Origin: JAZSQT01 sp045538075
GTDB lineage: Bacteria; Chrysiogenota; Deferribacteres; Deferribacterales; Mucispirillaceae
Length of the DNA stretch: 7,361 nucleotides
Direction: 5' to 3'
Assembly: GCA_045538075.1 (NCBI GenBank)
Contig: JAZSQT010000080.1
Coordinates: forward strand, 1 to 7,361
The position numbers were made by a program, and so were the translations under genes. How positions within the stretch are numbered: position 1 is the first letter of the stretch; each line of letters opens with the position of its first letter. Below are positions 6,070 through 7,361 of the stretch, piece by piece. The notes beneath the pieces are model-generated. The model was not told the DNA's origin, ran no database searches, and saw only the letters and a program-made list of their open reading frames with translations.

Positions 6070-6109
6070 TTTAACTACCATTACGTTTTTTTATATAATG
6101 GTAGTTAAA
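6070..6109. terminator. hairpin between convergent transcription units
   Basis: A perfect 14-bp stem (6070-6083 with 6096-6109, left arm TTTAACTACCATTA) closes a 12-base loop. It begins 3 bases after the transporter stop and ends 30 bases before the stop of the convergent msr gene, which suits a shared bidirectional terminator. Neither side carries a proper T-run; the only run of Ts is in the loop. Termination may therefore be weak, or the hairpin may act mainly as an mRNA 3' end stabiliser. Confidence 0.65.
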
Positions 6110-6139
6110 TTTAAAGTTGATTAACATAGATAGTAGTAT

Positions 6140-7219
6140 TTAATCTACTAATGGTAGCAAATATCCGTAGCCTTCTTTTTCCATGTCTTCTTTAGGTATA
6201 AAACGTAATGAAGCACTATTGATACAGTATCTTAAACCACCTAATTCTTTTGGTCCATCATCAAAAACGTGTCCTAAATGGGCATCACCTACACGGCTTC
6301 TTACTTCTGTTCTAACCATTCCAAATGACGTATCTTTATGTTCTGATACTACTTTAGGGTCTATAGGTTTAGAAAAACTAGGCCAACCACAACCAGATTC
6401 AAATTTGTCTGTAGAAGAAAAAAGAGGCTCGCCAGAAGTAATATCAACGTAGATACCTTTTCTAAATTTGTCCCAATATTCGTTTTTAAAAGGTCGTTCT
6501 GTAGCATTTTGTTTAGTAACTTTATATTGTAAATCTGTTAAGTCGTTTCTTAGCTCTTTGTCGCTTTTTGCCTTATATTTTGTAGGGTCAACTATAGTTG
6601 TGTCTTTTGCATTTTCTGCTTCTATATATTTGCTTTGTGGAATATGGCAATATCCATTAGGATTTTTATCAAGATAATCTTGATGATAAGTTTCTGCTGA
6701 ATAATAATTTTTTAAAGGTAAATTTTCTACAACTATAGGTTTTCTGTAGTTTTTAGATAATTTATTTAATGATGAGGCTATTATTTTTTTATCATCTGGA
6801 TTAGTATAATATATTCCAGTTCTATATTGAGTGCCTCTATCGTTACCTTGCTTATTTAGAGAAGTAGGGTCAATAACTTTGTAATACATATCAAGTAGAA
6901 AATTTAGTGATACAATATTTGGGTCGTAGATGACTTTTACAGTTTCTGCAAATCCAGTTTTACCAGTAACTACATCTTTGTAAGTAGGGTTGTTTATATT
7001 GCCATTAGCGTAACCAACATCAGTATCTTTAACACCGTCAATTAAAGCAAAATATTTTTCCACACCCCAAAAACAACCACCAGCAAAATAAATTTCAGAG
7101 TAGCCATTAGCATTGATTGATTTATTTTTATCTTTAGCATGTGCGTTATTAAAATACATAATATATCCAGTTATAAAAATTAAAATAAAAATAAAAAATA
7201 AAGGTATTTTATATTTCAT
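6140..7219 (-). CDS. msrAB: exported bifunctional methionine sulfoxide reductase MsrA-MsrB
   Basis: This enzyme reduces both epimers of methionine sulfoxide: S by the MsrA domain, R by the MsrB domain. Residues 1-28 form a signal peptide (KYK, a hydrophobic run 6-23, AHA before Lys29) or an uncleaved anchor, so it should act in the periplasm. MsrA covers about 40-200: GGCFWG (47-52) with catalytic Cys49, GYANG, the RGTQYRTGIYY stretch (128-138), Y178-H179-Q180-D181, and Cys191 as likely resolving cysteine. MsrB covers about 218-345: SGCGWPSF (275-282) with likely resolving Cys277, GMVRTEVRS, HLGHVFDDGP (314-323) and RYCINSASLRF with catalytic Cys332. The two CxxC zinc motifs of classical MsrB are absent, as in PilB-type domains. 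No thioredoxin-like domain is present, so reduction needs a partner not seen here. GGAG at 7228-7231 supports the start. Confidence 0.95.
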   Translation of the reverse strand: MKYKIPLFFIFILIFITGYIMYFNNAHAKDKNKSINANGYSEIYFAGGCFWGVEKYFALIDGVKDTDVGYANGNINNPTYKDVVTGKTGFAETVKVIYDPNIVSLNFLLDMYYKVIDPTSLNKQGNDRGTQYRTGIYYTNPDDKKIIASSLNKLSKNYRKPIVVENLPLKNYYSAETYHQDYLDKNPNGYCHIPQSKYIEAENAKDTTIVDPTKYKAKSDKELRNDLTDLQYKVTKQNATERPFKNEYWDKFRKGIYVDITSGEPLFSSTDKFESGCGWPSFSKPIDPKVVSEHKDTSFGMVRTEVRSRVGDAHLGHVFDDGPKELGGLRYCINSASLRFIPKEDMEKEGYGYLLPLVD

Positions 7220-7231
7220 AATCTTAGCTCC

Positions 7232-7250
7232 ATTTGATATTAAATCAAAT
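7232..7250. promoter_or_regulatory. inverted repeat in the msrAB leader (candidate operator)
   Basis: ATTTGAT (7232-7238) and ATCAAAT (7244-7250) are perfect 7-bp inverted arms around ATTAA. The repeat lies just downstream of the predicted transcription start and one base upstream of the ribosome site. The size and AT-rich symmetry would suit a Fur/PerR-like or other dimeric repressor, but it is not a match to a consensus I can assert; a leader hairpin is the alternative. Confidence 0.4.
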
Positions 7251-7262
7251 TAAATTTTATGA

Positions 7263-7271
7263 ATTATAGCA
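7263..7271 (-). promoter_or_regulatory. extended -10 promoter of msrAB
   Basis: On the minus strand the sequence reads TGCTATAAT, a perfect TGN extension plus a consensus -10 hexamer. Such promoters can work without a good -35, and here the -35 position is poor. Transcription would begin near 7256 and give a leader of about 37 bases. A consensus TTGACA at 7298-7303 lies 29 bases from this -10, too far to be its -35. Confidence 0.6.
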
Positions 7272-7292
7272 TTAAAACTACTTTAAAACATT

Positions 7293-7303
7293 TTGACTGT
7301 CAA
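7293..7303. promoter_or_regulatory. TTGACTGTCAA palindrome upstream of msrAB (candidate operator)
   Basis: The sequence is an 11-base perfect palindrome centred on 7298, about 22 bases upstream of the extended -10 box on the minus strand. It could be a regulator site. It also contains a consensus -35 hexamer (TTGACA on the minus strand) that has no well-spaced -10, only TAGTTT at 17 bases. Confidence 0.3.
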
Positions 7304-7361
7304 GAAAGATAAAAGGTTCATATTAAATTTTGATAATAATATATAAAAAGATAATAAAAGA

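Noticed and set aside
6183..6452. 89-residue open frame antisense to the MsrB part of msrAB
   Set aside because: It is a shadow of a well-conserved coding region.
6468..6677. 69-residue open frame antisense to the middle of msrAB
   Set aside because: It is a shadow of the MsrA-MsrB coding frame and has no motif of its own.

Overview
This is a very AT-rich bacterial window centred on a flagellar export gene set. The organism is probably a motile Gram-negative: it has flagellar FliR, FlhB and FlhA, a methionine sulfoxide reductase with an export signal, and a tautomerase resembling the Helicobacter HP0924 type. The proteins look like those of low-GC Deferribacterota (a Mucispirillum-like gut bacterium would fit) or AT-rich Desulfovibrio relatives. 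That placement is a guess from memory and not shown by the sequence.

Layout. Positions 1-1113 contain no convincing gene. Positions 91-975 form a composite inverted repeat made of several modules (called A, B, C, D and E here). The left side reads A-B-C-D; the right side, reverse-complemented, reads A-B-D-C, so C and D have changed places. A 52-base, relatively GC-rich loop lies at the centre, and a third partial copy lies at 981-1055. Module A is a degenerate form of a widespread intergenic repeat that is often mistranslated as 'VIARSEATKQS'. Next comes a small 4-oxalocrotonate tautomerase-family gene on the minus strand (1114-1311). A 115-base divergent promoter region separates it from the plus-strand operon fliR (1427-2209), flhB (2226-3299), flhA (3319-5436) and a YhhQ/VUT-family queuosine-precursor transporter (5467-6066), with only 16 to 30 bases between genes. 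A 14-bp hairpin at 6070-6109 separates this operon from a convergent gene for an exported MsrA-MsrB fusion (6140-7219, minus). That gene has an extended -10 promoter and two inverted repeats that could be operators.

How the genes work together. FliR, FlhB and FlhA are inner-membrane parts of the flagellar type III export apparatus: FliR is in the export gate, FlhB is the autocleaving specificity switch, and FlhA is the large export protein that docks chaperone-substrate complexes. All three look intact, with key residues present. fliO/P/Q do not precede fliR, and flhF/flhG do not follow flhA. The transporter is probably co-transcribed with flhA by position only. MsrAB would repair oxidised methionines in the periplasm. 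The genes are ordinary; the least explained part is the mosaic repeat block at 91-1055.
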